DNA of 64,000 nt, taken from NCBI RefSeq assembly GCF_041381155.1, contig NC_091143.1, forward strand, positions 25,323,695 through 25,387,694. The letters run 5' to 3'. A program made the translations under genes and the position numbers. Under the pieces are notes generated by a model. The model saw only the letters and a program-made list of their open reading frames with translations. It had not been told where the DNA came from and searched no databases. Source of the DNA: Argopecten irradians. Taxonomy: Eukaryota > Mollusca > Bivalvia > Pectinida > Pectinidae. Positions 54,043 through 64,000 of the stretch are shown here, piece after piece. Within the stretch, counting starts at the first letter, position 1; each line of letters starts with the position of its first letter.

Positions 54043-55456
54043 TTATTAGGTCATCTGACCGAAGGTCAGGATGACCTATTGTCATCGTGTTTTGTCCGTC
54101 GTCGTCCGCCGTCCGCCGTGCGTCGTACGTAAGACTATTTATACAAAAGCCTACTCCTCCTTCATCCTTCAATGGATTTCATCCATATTTGGTTTGAAAC
54201 ATCACTGGGGAAGGACAATCATATTTTATATAAATGAACCTGGCCCGACCCCTAGGGGCTGAGGGGTGGGGCCCCAAAAGGGCAAAATTTCTTATTTTAA
54301 GCTTTAAAATCCTACTCCTTCATCCTTGGATGGATTTCATCCATATTTGGTGTGAAACATTATTAGGGAAGGACAATCATATTTTATATAAATGAGCTTG
54401 GTCCGACCCCTAGGGGCTGAGGGTTGGGGCCCCACAGGGCAAATTTTCTTATTTTAGCTTTAAAATCCTACTCCTCCTTCATCCTTGGATGGATTTCATC
54501 CATATTTGGTGTGAAACATCATTAGGGAAGGACAATCATATTTTATATAAATGAGATAGGTCAGACCCCTAGGGGCTGAGAAGTGGGGCCCCAAAAGGGC
54601 AAATTTTCTAAATTTTAGCTTTAAAATCCTACTCCTCCTTCATCCTTAGATTTCATCCATATTTGGTGTGAAATATCATTGGGGAAGGACAATCATATAT
54701 TATGTAAATGAGCCTGGTCAGACCCCTAGGGGCTGAAGGGTGGGGCCTCAAAAGGGCAAATTTTCTTAATTTTAGCTTTAAAATCCTACTCCTCCTTCAT
54801 CCTTTGATGAATTTCATCCATATTTGGTGTGAAACATCATTGGGAAAGGACAATCATATTTTATATAAATGAGCCTGGTCCGACCCCTAGGGGCTGAGGG
54901 ATTTGGCCACAAAAGGCCAAATTTTCTTAATTTGAGCTGGCCCACTTCCTGTTTTCAGGTTTCGGTCTCCGATCTCAATGAAAATTGGTCTATAGAGGTT
55001 TTAATTGATGCCGAACAACATGCAAACATTTTCGTAAAGATTTTGGTATTCCAAGATGGCCATTGGCCCACTTTCTGTTTTAAGTTCCAGTCTCCGATCT
55101 CCGTTTTGATTGATTCAGAAGGGGGAAATTTAGGTGAGGACAACCATATTTTATAAAGGACCGAGCTAAGATCCATGGGGATAGTACGGCAGAGGTCTAA
55201 AATGGGAGCTTTGCTGAAATTTGGCTTTAAAATCTGACTCCTCCTTATATTAATCCTTAAATGGGTTACAACCATATATGGCTGAAGGGCTACCAAGTTT
55301 GTTCAACAAATGACATTTACCTATTTCAGAAACTTACATATTCAACTAAGGAGTTCCTTGTATTGTTTATATTAATCGTTAACCAATACTTTATACTGTG
55401 ACTTTGTTGTTTTGTGCCATGAGTCAGATGACCGTTAAGGCCCATGGGCCTCTTGT
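54043..55456 (+). mobile_element. Pearl-like element, copy 5, longest in the window
   Basis: It begins with a hairpin ('TTAGGTCATCTGACCGAAGG') whose second arm is 'GTCAGGATGACCT', followed by a GTCCGTCGTCGTCC run. Five core copies of about 155-165 bp follow, each with 'GATTTCATCCATATTTGG' and 'GACCCCTAGGGGCTGA'. A unique segment with 'CAGTCTCCGATCTC'-type words comes next. It ends with 'GGCCCATGGGCCTCTTGT', a palindrome just before the terminus, as in Helitron ends. Non-coding. Confidence 0.85.
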
Positions 55457-55633
55457 TTTAATAAACAAATAGTTTCTTTAATAAGAAAATCTAATAAAAA
55501 AAGTTTGAAAATAATACAGAAAATAGTTGAATGTACCTATTTCAGATAAAAGTATAAAATGAAGGAGAAATGTTTATTTTACAACCCAAATGACACTAGT
55601 ACTGCACTGTAAGTATTTTTGTTTATCAATATA
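55457..55633. other. Short intergenic spacer
   Basis: AT-rich spacer without a recognisable feature. Confidence 0.5.
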
Positions 55634-56025
55634 CAGTAAATCCTATCTTAGCAACCACCTCTGTATTAAGACCACCTGTTTATCAAGGCCACTTTCTTAG
55701 GGTCTCAGATGGTCAGTAACACAATTTGACCTGTGTATAAAGACAACTTGGTAATGGAGACCTCTTTTCCCTTGAGTGGTCTTTATAGACAGGTTTGGCT
55801 ATATTAACGACAACCTCTGTATTTACCTGTTTAAGAAGTGGAAGTGGTCTTTATAGACAGGTTTGGCTATATTAACGACAACCTCTGTATTTACCTGCTT
55901 AAGACCACTTCTATAGGGTCGCAAATGACCAATTACAAGAGACTCTAACCTGTGTATAAGACCACCTGGCTACAGGGACCATTTTAACTTGTCCCAAGGA
56001 CGGTCTTATAAGACAGGTTTGACTG
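55634..56025. mobile_element. MITE family D, 392 bp with an internal duplication
   Basis: The left end 'CAGTAAATCCTATCTTAGC' and right end (reverse complement 'CAGTCAAACCTGTCTTATAA') are TIRs; TA precedes the left end. The recurrent 'AACCTGTGTATAAGACCACC' type of word fills the interior. A 60-bp block ('GGTCTTTATAGACAGGTTTG') is doubled near 55,780 and 55,848. Non-coding. Confidence 0.75.
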
Positions 56026-56425
56026 AATGTAGTGAAAATAAAGAAAGACATCTCTGTTATTTACACTAATTTATTAAAAATTCTTTTAAAACTTTGGCAT
56101 GCAATATGAAGATCAATTTAAAAGCCAAAAATGATTTTACATTTGTTTCTTTTTACCATAGTGTACAAAGTGATGATTATAATGTGCTTATTTATCAAAC
56201 GAACAATTCTTATTTACAACAGTCATCACACTGATAGAGATCATCTAGTTGAGCAATTGGAGATAAATTGGGAACCTGATCTTATAAAATATTTAATTGA
56301 AAGTAGAGAATAAATACAAGTATTATATGAAGCCACTTAAAAGAGTAAAGCATACAAATAGTGGTTGCCTGTATCACCTTGCATTAAAATTGTCTATAGA
56401 TATTGATATTGACTTTCACCAATGA
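56026..56425. other. No feature seen
   Basis: AT-rich. A 60-codon open frame here has no support as a gene. Confidence 0.5.
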
Positions 56426-56520
56426 TTTGTCATCCTCGGTAACCCACTGTCAGCAATGTATCATTTACTGATATTAACAATGTTAGTGTATATATCGCTT
56501 GGGTTACTGAGGATGATGAT
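56426..56520. repeat. Small inverted-repeat element
   Basis: Arms 'TTTGTCATCCTCGGTAACCC' and 'GGGTTACTGAGGATGATGAT' enclose a 50-bp AT-rich loop. It is probably a very short MITE. Confidence 0.6.
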
Positions 56521-57059
56521 TTGTTAACAATCTTGTGGTGCCTCTTACCACAAGGACAGGGCACAAATTTCCAATCAATTGTTAATGTATTTATAAATTA
56601 CATGTACATGTATAGTATTATAAAGCATTATATAATTATATATTGACTGTTGGTTGGATATTTGTGTCGAATTCCTTTGCCTCTAACACAATCTTGTTTG
56701 AAGTCGGAATGTCAAAGTTTTCATTGTGATAATGTTATATGTTTGGCAGAAATATTTGACAATGACATGCCTATGAACCATATTGAAATGGATCTAGTGT
56801 GAACGGTTGTGAGTTTTGTGTCTGTGTAGATGAAATAGCTGTATATGACAGCAAGTGTGTGAATTTGTAGAGAACTATGTTACCATGAATATCACTTCTA
56901 TAATAATTTCAAAAATAAATTATTTTTCATGTCAGCTTTTTGTTTGTTAAAAATTTTAAATGGGAAATTTATAATAATTTACTCATTAAAATTTAAAAAT
57001 TTCTTCATTTACAAAAGTATTTTATAAATATTTACAATATTAATATGGGCATAAATTAC
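56521..57059. other. No feature seen
   Basis: AT-rich intergenic sequence without a supported feature. Confidence 0.5.
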
Positions 57060-57745
57060 ACAAATATTGGTAACCCATAAAACTTACACTAACATTGATA
57101 ACCCATAAAACTTACACAAACATTGGCGACCCATAAAACTTACACAAATACTAAAGTATCATAATTACATAAATTACACAAACATTAGTTACGAATAAAA
57201 CTTACACAAACATTGGTAACCAATAAAACTTACACAAACATTGGTAACCAATAAAACTTACACAAACATTGGTAACCAATAAAACTTACACAAACATTGG
57301 TAACCAATAAAACTTACACAAACATTGGTAACCAATAAAACTTACACAAACATTGGTAACCAATAAAACTTACACAAACATTGGTAACCAATAAAACTTA
57401 CACAAACATTGGTAACCAATAAAACTTACACAAACATTGGTAACCAATAAAACTTACACAAACATTGGTAACCAATAAAACTTACACAAACATTGGTAAC
57501 CAATAAAACTTACACAAACATTGGTAACCAATAAAACTTGCACAAACTTGGTAACCAATTAAACTTACACAAACATTGGTAACCAATAAAACTTACACAA
57601 ACATTGGTAACCAATAAAACTTACACAAACATTGGTAACCACATAAACTTACACAAACATTGGTAACCAATAAAACTTACACAAACATTGGTAACCAATA
57701 AAACTTACACAAACTTTGGTAACCAATAAAACTTACACAAATAAT
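57060..57745. repeat. 28-bp minisatellite with a CCAAT palindrome
   Basis: About 24 copies of a 28-bp unit ('ACATTGGTAACCAATAAAAC'). Each contains the perfect dyad ATTGGT-A-ACCAAT. The central 18 or so copies are nearly identical; the left edge (57,060-57,180) is degenerate. It is intergenic, about 1 kb beyond the stop of the minus-strand gene at 58,715. There are no spacers, so it is not a CRISPR array. Confidence 0.95.
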
Positions 57746-57899
57746 AAAGTATTATAATCACTGGTATTTTACACTATTTCTGTGATGAATACCTGGCCCC
57801 AGTTGTTCCAAAGATGATCAGGTTAATCACAGTTTAAACAACAATTTACAAAACAAGCTCAAATGTTTTATTGTAACAAAAGCTTGACAAAATTTCATG

Positions 57900-58200
57900 A
57901 AACTCCATTCTCAATACTCCAGGTGTTCCGATCACATACGATATCTACACCCCTGTACTATCTCCGTATAACTGAATGCAGCCCAGGGAACCAATCTGAA
58001 CCAATCACACACAATTTTCTTTGAAGACTACAGAGAGAGTGACACCCTACATCAAAGCCACATTGTACCATTATAGGGCTCTTTGGATATACATCAAAGG
58101 TCTCTTCTGTTGCCTCCAGTTTTACCAGGTACTATGAGATGGTCCTGGGGTGTAGAGTTTGGAACCCCTTGAGTGTCAAGGATGATAAAACTCAGAAGTA
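57900..58200. mobile_element. MITE family B, second copy
   Basis: The left part 'CGATATCTACACCCCTG' and interior words 'AACTGAATGCAGC' and 'GTTGCCTCCAGTTTTACCA' match the copy at 20,588-20,899. The right TIR is eroded. Confidence 0.65.
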
Positions 58201-58714
58201 TAACATGTTTACCTACTTGCAGCCAATTTCCAAGAAGACATAATCACAGATTTTACAACAAATATGAAATGAAAATAAGAAAGTTTTGCAGCAAATGTGA
58301 AATTAACATGTATATACCACTAAGTAAGTGATAATGCTCATGACCTTTGAACAACTAGGCCCTGATGTGTATTGCTTACAATGCATGTAGGTAATGTATG
58401 ATCATGCAAAATCACACACAGGTTCCTACTTATCAAAGGGAGATAACCCAAGATCCTCTTGATTGCCAGTCAAATCTTGTTACCGCCATGTTGGTTAAAC
58501 TCAGTTGAATCATTCAAGTTAAACAAGTTTGAACTTCAGCTAAAACTGTGGCAAGATATTCTTTGAATCAAAATTATTGTAGTTATATATGTATTTGAGT
58601 TACATATTAATACAATTAATGGTCAAAACTTTGATTAGAATGTTCATTTCTAGGGTTAAGACATATCCTAGGTCTAAGAAACGAGTCAAGTCCCTGTGAA
58701 TTACACAATAATCA

Positions 58715-61700
58715 CTACTCTGGTGCTATTGTCTCCCGACGTATAGAACCTTTAGGTGTTAACCGCAGCTTTTTCCTAACACTGGAATTTGCCGACATGG
58801 TAACCTTTCTTGGCTTCGGTAAAGCTTCGAGGACATCTGCATCTCCCCGACCTCCTAAGGGATCAAGCAGGTTATCAGGATGTTGGAGTTTGGACAAATG
58901 ATTATCAGCTATAAAAAATGGTACAGGAGCTTGGAGGCTATGCCTGGCATCTCCCATGTGTTTGAGCATATCATTCTCGCCTCTATTGGTTGGTATCATA
59001 TTTCTCCCATTCTGGTTTGGAAAATTGCTGTTGCCTTGTTCGCCTTGATAACTGTAGCTAGGGCCGGATGTGATGCTTTTTTGTAGGTTTTCTGACACCC
59101 CACTAATGTCTGGTATATTGACAGAGGATCGCTTCAGATACAAGTTTTGTGTTTGTCCATCTGGTAGGACCATTTGTCTGGTGTAGGGGAACCCAGAGAG
59201 ATTAGAATTAGTTCCCAGGTGGTATGTTTTACCAGCAGAATGAGTTGTCTGTGATATGTTGTGATGTAAAGGACTCTTAGCCAGTGATAGCTGGGGTGCA
59301 TGTTGCTCAGTATGACCTGGAGCAAATGATGCTGATGTTTTTGGTACAGTGTACAGGTGTGGAACAGGAGGGTGATGAGTTGTCAAGTCTACAGGTACCT
59401 GGCCAATAGGGGAAGGTTGGAGATCACCAGCGCCACTGCTGTGGAATGCTTTTCCAACTGTCATAGAGGAGAACTGCTCAAACCTTGTTGCCCATTGTAC
59501 TGGATTGTAAACTTTTGGAGTGTGTCCAAGCAATACAGCTTCTGGCCTGTGAATGAAATTGTTGGGATAGCCATTATTTTGATTCAAGCTGGCTTTAATA
59601 GGCAGAGTCGTAGGTACAAGGACAGAATGGTCTGTTCCGCCATGGATGGTAGATACCGGTACACCAGTGTTATTGAATGGCAGATGATCAAATCCAAGGC
59701 TTGGTTCAAAAGGTTCAAAAGGTGGCGTGGGATAGTTGGCCTGATCACTCACATTACAGGTGTTTCTGCTCAGATTGTATAATGGCATCATCATTGAGGC
59801 TGTATGATATGGTGGAACAGCAAACGTTGGGGTACATATATTACCAGGCTTGTTATGGGGGGTAGGTGTTGGCACTTCTGATGGCTTGACCTCAGCTGTG
59901 CTTTGATGAGAAATATTTTTCTTGGATATCTGTTTCCCAACATCTGTTTCTGATATCTGCCTGTGAATTGCATGTGAAGGAAACTGTTGGCCAGTCTCGC
60001 ATACATTCTTCAATGGAAAACCACAACTGTCAAACATGGAAAAGGGCAAGGAAAGACTTTTGCTCTCATTATGAACTGATGTGGTCTTCTGTAGAGGCTT
60101 TCTACTGATGCTGCTGCTGGTAAAAACTGGACTTTTACTTCTAATGATTTTGGAGACAGTTGCAACTAAATTGCCTTTGGAGGACCTGTTTTTTACCTTC
60201 TGTGGGTGTGATGAGCCAGGAGACACACTATCCTGTGTACAAGCATTTGTTTTAGATATTTCCAGAGTGCTGGATTCTACTGGTTTTGTATGAGTATCTG
60301 CCTCTTTCTCTGTACTTTGTTTTGGAGGCGTCTCTAAATCTGGGAGTAAAGTCACCAATGGCAATCTCTTCAATACAATAGATTTAGACTTGTGTTTACT
60401 TTTCTTTTTACTTTTATGTCTGCTCTTCTTGTGCCTGTAAAGAAAGTAGATCAATGGATTACAGTATTTCATGTCAACTAGACTTTGATCCTTTTCTAAT
60501 GCAGATTTTCTAATGCACATACAACAGAACTATGCCAGCAAATACAAACCACTACAAATGACTGTTTAACCTCACATTGTAATATTTCTTTGACATGTGA
60601 TTTACTTTCACAATAACAGTATTTTTGCAGAAGTGTTTCTTTGTGAAACATAATTATCTACTTTACTGATGTAGACAGGTGAAACATACTAGTACGTCAT
60701 GTATGCATGTGTGTGCTCTGTGAGTGGGTATTCGTAAGTCGTCGCGCATGAGGTCACACCTGTCATGTACAGGTGTTGATATGTGTGTATGTACATGTAG
60801 GTGTTTGAGTGACAGTTGACGGACGGACCTGACTTACCACGTGCATTTCCCATCATCCCATCGTTCACTTTCTCTTACTTTAATAAAAGATTCCCGCGAA
60901 TATTCATTCTCACTCCGGCCTCCCACAAGTCTGGTTGTGCTGTATACATCTAAAGCGTGTCCGCGTCCGCAAGGACATTGGTTACTGTATACTGTCTATG
61001 GGACGCCTGGTAAGTGTATACAAGTGTGAAAGGTTTGTACTTTCGTTTTGTGAATAGTCCGTTTCATATTTGTCTACGTGGTGTTATATGGTGTGTTTGT
61101 CTTTGTTGTAGGTTTTTTGTATATTTCGATCCAATAAAGCGTAGACTGGAAGACCCACGTTGTTGTCAATTACACACCCCGTCTACACTGATTTGAAAAT
61201 TAATTAATGATTTGAAAGATATGAATGTTTTGAAATGAAAATTGTGAAATACAGTGTTAAAGTAACCTCACAAAATATTTGTTCAAAGTAGAGTGTAACT
61301 TGTCCAAAACACCGCCGTGTGTCACCAGGACCAACATACAAATGTATTTTTGTTTCTGGATTACACAAGGTCGTGAAGGATCCTGATCAGACAAGGGTTG
61401 GTTTATATGAGTTTTACTGTACTTCATTCTTTACCTAAAGTAATATAGATATAGATTAATATTCTAACTAATTGACTGACACCAGGGATTTTCCTTCTTT
61501 AATATTTTTGGATTTGTTCTCTGTGTAATATATATACATTAAAACAATTACCTCTTATGGTTAACGGCTGGTACATTGCTGGTGATTGGACTTTGACCTA
61601 GAGGGATGCTTTCAGCGCTGGCCTCACCAGGTAGGAATGTGATGAGGGTTTTAGCCAGATCCTGGTGGTCAGCCAGTAACAACTGAATGTAGTGTTTAGT

Positions 61701-63390
61701 CTGGAAATAAAACCATGGTTTAAAGTCAGCATAATATATGTATAACAAAATTTGACTGCATTCTATAGCAAAATTCTAAACATACATTTAGTAAACTTTT
61801 GAATCCTAAGTTGAATAAAGCTAAGGTCTTCAGTTGTCTATATCAAAGTGTATTTGGATTAGGGCAAAACATAATTTGACTCCTTTTCATGAAATTTTTG
61901 CAAAATATCAATTCAAGACTGCTTACTGTTATGTCTGTAGAATGTTTTATTATACCTGATATACCTGATCTCCCTTCACTTCTTGACTGTTTCATCACTG
62001 TTGTCCTAACGGTATACTTCACTTTTATTTTAATAACACTGTAATTCATTTTTGAAAAATCTAGTGAAATATTTTGTTCAAGATACCCATGCAATTTCTA
62101 TTAATAAAACCAAAAAGAAAGTTTTTTTAAGTGTTCACCTTCTCCTTAATAGCTGGATTTCTTGTATCATAATCACAAAGAATTGCAAGTAGTGTTCTGT
62201 AAATTTCATTTTTCTCAAAGTAGTTGACCTTGATCATGTTGAGAAGAGCAATCAGTGGTGAAATCTCATACTTGCTGATTTTTTCCATCTATGAAAAACA
62301 AAAATGATTATAACATGGGTTTGACAGCATAATAATCAAAGATGCTCCACCGCTGACAAATGGTATTTTTTCACAATAAAAAACAGGAGCAGACGATTTA
62401 ATATTGTTCTTCAGTTATAAAAGTTACTTAGTTTACACCATTACCACCATTGAAAAGTTTGAGCTTCTAAATTAACTTTAAGTTAAAAATATAAAAAATA
62501 ATAATTGTATCCCGTAAAAATTCCGTAGCATTATATCCTGTATGGAATGAAGTACTTATTGCGCATGCACCTAAGGCAAAATAAATTATTTTATATTATG
62601 TTTTGTGTTTATTATATATACCTACACGAGTAAACACTAATTATTGTTCAAATGATGAATATCATTTATGCTCTGTCTGTGGTGGAGCATCTTTAATAAT
62701 ATAATATATAGATTTTATAATTGTGAATTTCATGAAACTGGTGAAATTTGCGATGGCACCTTGTGGGTTGATGGTTACTCATTACCCCTTAGTCTATCAT
62801 ATTGAAAGTACATTTTAGCCTGCCCATCTATTTTCAAGGTTTTGTATTTAATGTCTATTTCTGTGTAATGTTACAGTACAGTACTGTATTCAGTCCTATC
62901 CTACATGTATGTAAGTTCATAACTAGGACTGCAAGCAAAAATAATTTAACAACTATATAGGCTTATTCACAGGGATCTGAGAATTAGTTACTGATTTTGA
63001 TATATAATTATGGACACACCAGAGGGCCCCAAGACCATTTTTAGGCGTTTTAATTTATGCCTAGACTCTATTACTATGTAGAGTATGATTTTACTGATTT
63101 TTGATCTAGACTAAATGATCTTAGGGTACTCTGGTGGGTCCATACCTGATACCTCTTCATAAACGTCAATAAGACTTTTGTTAGAGTGATAAGAACATAG
63201 TTAAAAAAAGAGACCTAACGTTAGGCTGATTGACTAACAGAATTATATAATCTGTAACTCATTCTCAGAACCTTGTATTTTGACCATTAACTGTCCTAAT
63301 TGCAAGAGCACATAAACATGTCTTAACGCTGAAATTCCTCTGTTCGACATATTGATGACAGCTTCTTACCCTGCCAAAGCCAAGGGGCAT
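58715..63390 (-). CDS. PAH-like domain protein with Lys/His-rich stretch and disordered tail, family not recognised
   Basis: Exons in transcript order: 63390-63370, 62288-62139, 61700-61552, 60434-58715; GT-AG introns and phases agree, giving 679 aa. The start 'MPLGFGR' is the first Met after an upstream in-frame stop, though its context is weak. Residues 18-83 line up with Sin3-type paired amphipathic helices: a hydrophobic pattern around 'LLNMIKV', 'IYRTLLAIL', then 'LLLADHQDLAKTLITFLPGE', close to the PAH signature HPDL...FLP. Residues 107-125 are a Lys/His/Ser-rich stretch ('HKKSRHKSKKKSKHK') that could be a nuclear localisation signal. The rest is Ser/Pro/His/Asn-rich and probably disordered, ending in a basic tail ('RKKLRLTPKGSIRRE'). 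By analogy a PAH domain binds short helices of transcription regulators; the function here is inferred. It shares a promoter with the gene at 63,736. Confidence 0.85.
60690..61020. other. GC/CpG-richer stretch inside an intron, possible alternative promoter or first exon
   Basis: Within the last intron of the minus-strand gene the base composition rises, with CpG, GTGTG runs and a plus-strand 'GGGACGCCTGGTAAGTGTAT' donor-like word near 61,000-61,018. A donor-like word also occurs on the minus strand near 60,833 ('CGTGGTAAGTCAGG'). Either strand might use this as a non-coding first exon. No coding signal. Confidence 0.25.
61240..61430. mobile_element. Possible MITE in the last intron
   Basis: 'TACAGTGTTAAAG' near 61,250 and 'TTTTACTGTA' near 61,412 may be TIRs. 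The interior 'AGTGTAACTTGTCCAAA' and 'CACCAGGACCA' words recur at 43,722-43,765 in SLC30A5 intron 13, which supports a dispersed family. Confidence 0.4.
62338..62697. mobile_element. MITE family C, 360 bp, intron 1 of the PAH-like gene
   Basis: 'AAAGATGCTCCACCGC' at the left and 'GGTGGAGCATCTTTA' at the right are TIRs. The AT-rich interior matches the copy at 28,880-29,140 in inverse orientation. Confidence 0.75.
63009..63145. mobile_element. MITE of about 137 bp, intron 1 of the PAH-like gene
   Basis: The left end 'TATGGACACACCAGAGGGCC' and right end (reverse complement 'TATGGACCCACCAGAGTACC') are TIRs of about 30 bp with few mismatches. Confidence 0.75.
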
Positions 63391-63735
63391 CAAAATCTTC
63401 CTATTTGTGTTTGCCGCCGTTTATAGTTTAAGCAAAGCTAGCCTGCATATTCGTAGACACAATTGGTGGTATTTCTATTTTCAAAGTTAATTGCAATACT
63501 TAGTCATAATTTTGATTTTTGTTATGATAAGAATATTTCTGACTAAATTTTAATATCTGACGAATCAAAGTAACATCAAAAACATGTAACAAAATGTGTT
63601 CATAGTTTCGTATGCGGTTGCTTGATTCCGCTAGGTGGCGTTCTTCAAACGTTACGAATGACGCTTTTATTTTGTCAACACTTTCGAACAATGTGATATT
63701 TCAGCCGTAACTAAAACAATAACTCATCAGTAAAT
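63391..63735. promoter_or_regulatory. Bidirectional promoter between the PAH-like gene and the 63,736 gene
   Basis: Two divergent start codons are only 345 bp apart, so the two genes must share regulatory DNA. GCCGCCG words near 63,411-63,420 and CpG-bearing words near 63,600-63,660 stand out in AT-rich surroundings. No TATA box was identified with confidence. Confidence 0.6.
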
Positions 63736-64000
63736 ATGGCAGAAGTACTTGAACGCGACGAGAAGGAACTTTCCTCTTTGTCAGAAAGGTATGAACTTGA
63801 AATCGACGACGAAACGGATTCGCCACACGGATTAAATGCCAGTTTGTCACCAGAATCGGGCATTGAACTTGAAAGTCGGATAACTGATTTGACAGTAAAT
63901 GATGACGAGAAAACATTCGTTGCTGAGGGAGAACAAGGTTCTTCTGAAGTCGTAAAACCAAACGAAATGTTTCAATTTAATTTGACTGATCCCGATGAAA
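63736..64000 (+). CDS. First exon of an acidic protein, family not recognised, runs off the window
   Basis: An open frame starts at an ATG in good context (A at -3, G at +4) and continues to the window edge without a stop for 88 codons. It begins 'MAEVLERDEKELSSLSERY'. It is strongly acidic (many Asp and Glu) and rich in Ser and Thr, so probably disordered; there is no signal peptide. No domain is visible in this part. Its close head-to-head position with the PAH-like gene, its start context and the coding-like composition support a real gene rather than a chance frame. The overlapping minus-strand frame at 63,701-63,961 is its shadow. Confidence 0.75.
   Translation, partial: MAEVLERDEKELSSLSERYELEIDDETDSPHGLNASLSPESGIELESRITDLTVNDDEKTFVAEGEQGSSEVVKPNEMFQFNLTDPDE

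Noticed and set aside
57060-57745. CRISPR-like array
   Set aside because: Units of 28 bp abut directly without spacers, and the genome is animal. It is a minisatellite.
58880-60293. Several plus-strand open frames of 60-141 codons
   Set aside because: They are antisense shadows of the long last exon of the PAH-like gene.
60435-60520. Upstream extension of the last exon of the PAH-like gene, starting 'MCIRKSALEKDQS', as the true N-terminus
   Set aside because: A TTTACAG acceptor at 60,435 joins in phase with exon 3 and gives a coherent PAH domain plus basic stretch. The extension is an intron that happens to stay open; at most it is a minor isoform.

Overview
The window is nuclear DNA of an animal, most likely a bivalve mollusc. 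Protein-coding exons are short, have GT-AG introns and line up over full length with vertebrate orthologs. The DNA is AT-rich and crowded with small non-autonomous elements. Five copies of an element with an end hairpin, a GTC-rich run, a tandem-repeat core and a CTCTTGT end resemble the pearl/Helitron-like elements known from oysters and other bivalves. The bivalve call is an inference; the animal call is secure.

Layout. Positions 1-12,100 hold no gene I can support. They contain a minisatellite of M-box-like words (0.64-1.43 kb), several terminal-inverted-repeat (TIR) elements, a pearl-like element, a duplicated 280-bp block and one element nested inside another. From 33,754 down to 13,015 (minus strand) lies a complete 26-exon importin-11 gene (IPO11, 971 aa as reconstructed). 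From 34,495 to 52,348 (plus strand) lies a complete 16-exon zinc transporter 5 gene (SLC30A5/ZnT5, 754 aa). The two genes are head to head across 740 bp that look like a TATA-less bidirectional promoter with ETS-like and YY1-like words. From 63,390 down to 58,715 (minus strand) is a four-exon gene for a 679-aa protein with an N-terminal paired-amphipathic-helix-like (PAH) fold, a Lys/His/Ser-rich stretch and a long disordered tail; I do not recognise its family. Head to head with it, 345 bp away, the first exon of an unrecognised acidic protein starts at 63,736 and runs off the window.

The most unusual signal is in the introns. At least four minisatellite arrays in IPO11 and SLC30A5 have repeat units that are copies of the adjoining exon-intron junction, so each array is a row of decoy splice sites. 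SLC30A5 intron 14 is the extreme case: about 49 copies of a 50-bp unit derived from the upstream 5' splice site are followed by about 12 copies of a 46-47-bp unit derived from the downstream 3' splice site, and almost nothing else. IPO11 introns 17 and 25 and SLC30A5 intron 10 show the same arrangement. A fifth array, in SLC30A5 intron 13, carries acceptor-like words but is not seeded by its flanking exons.

The genes have separate roles: IPO11 is a nuclear import receptor, ZnT5 loads zinc into the early secretory pathway, and the PAH-like protein is probably nuclear. No functional link between them is claimed beyond shared promoters. No retroviral or other virus-like element was recognised.
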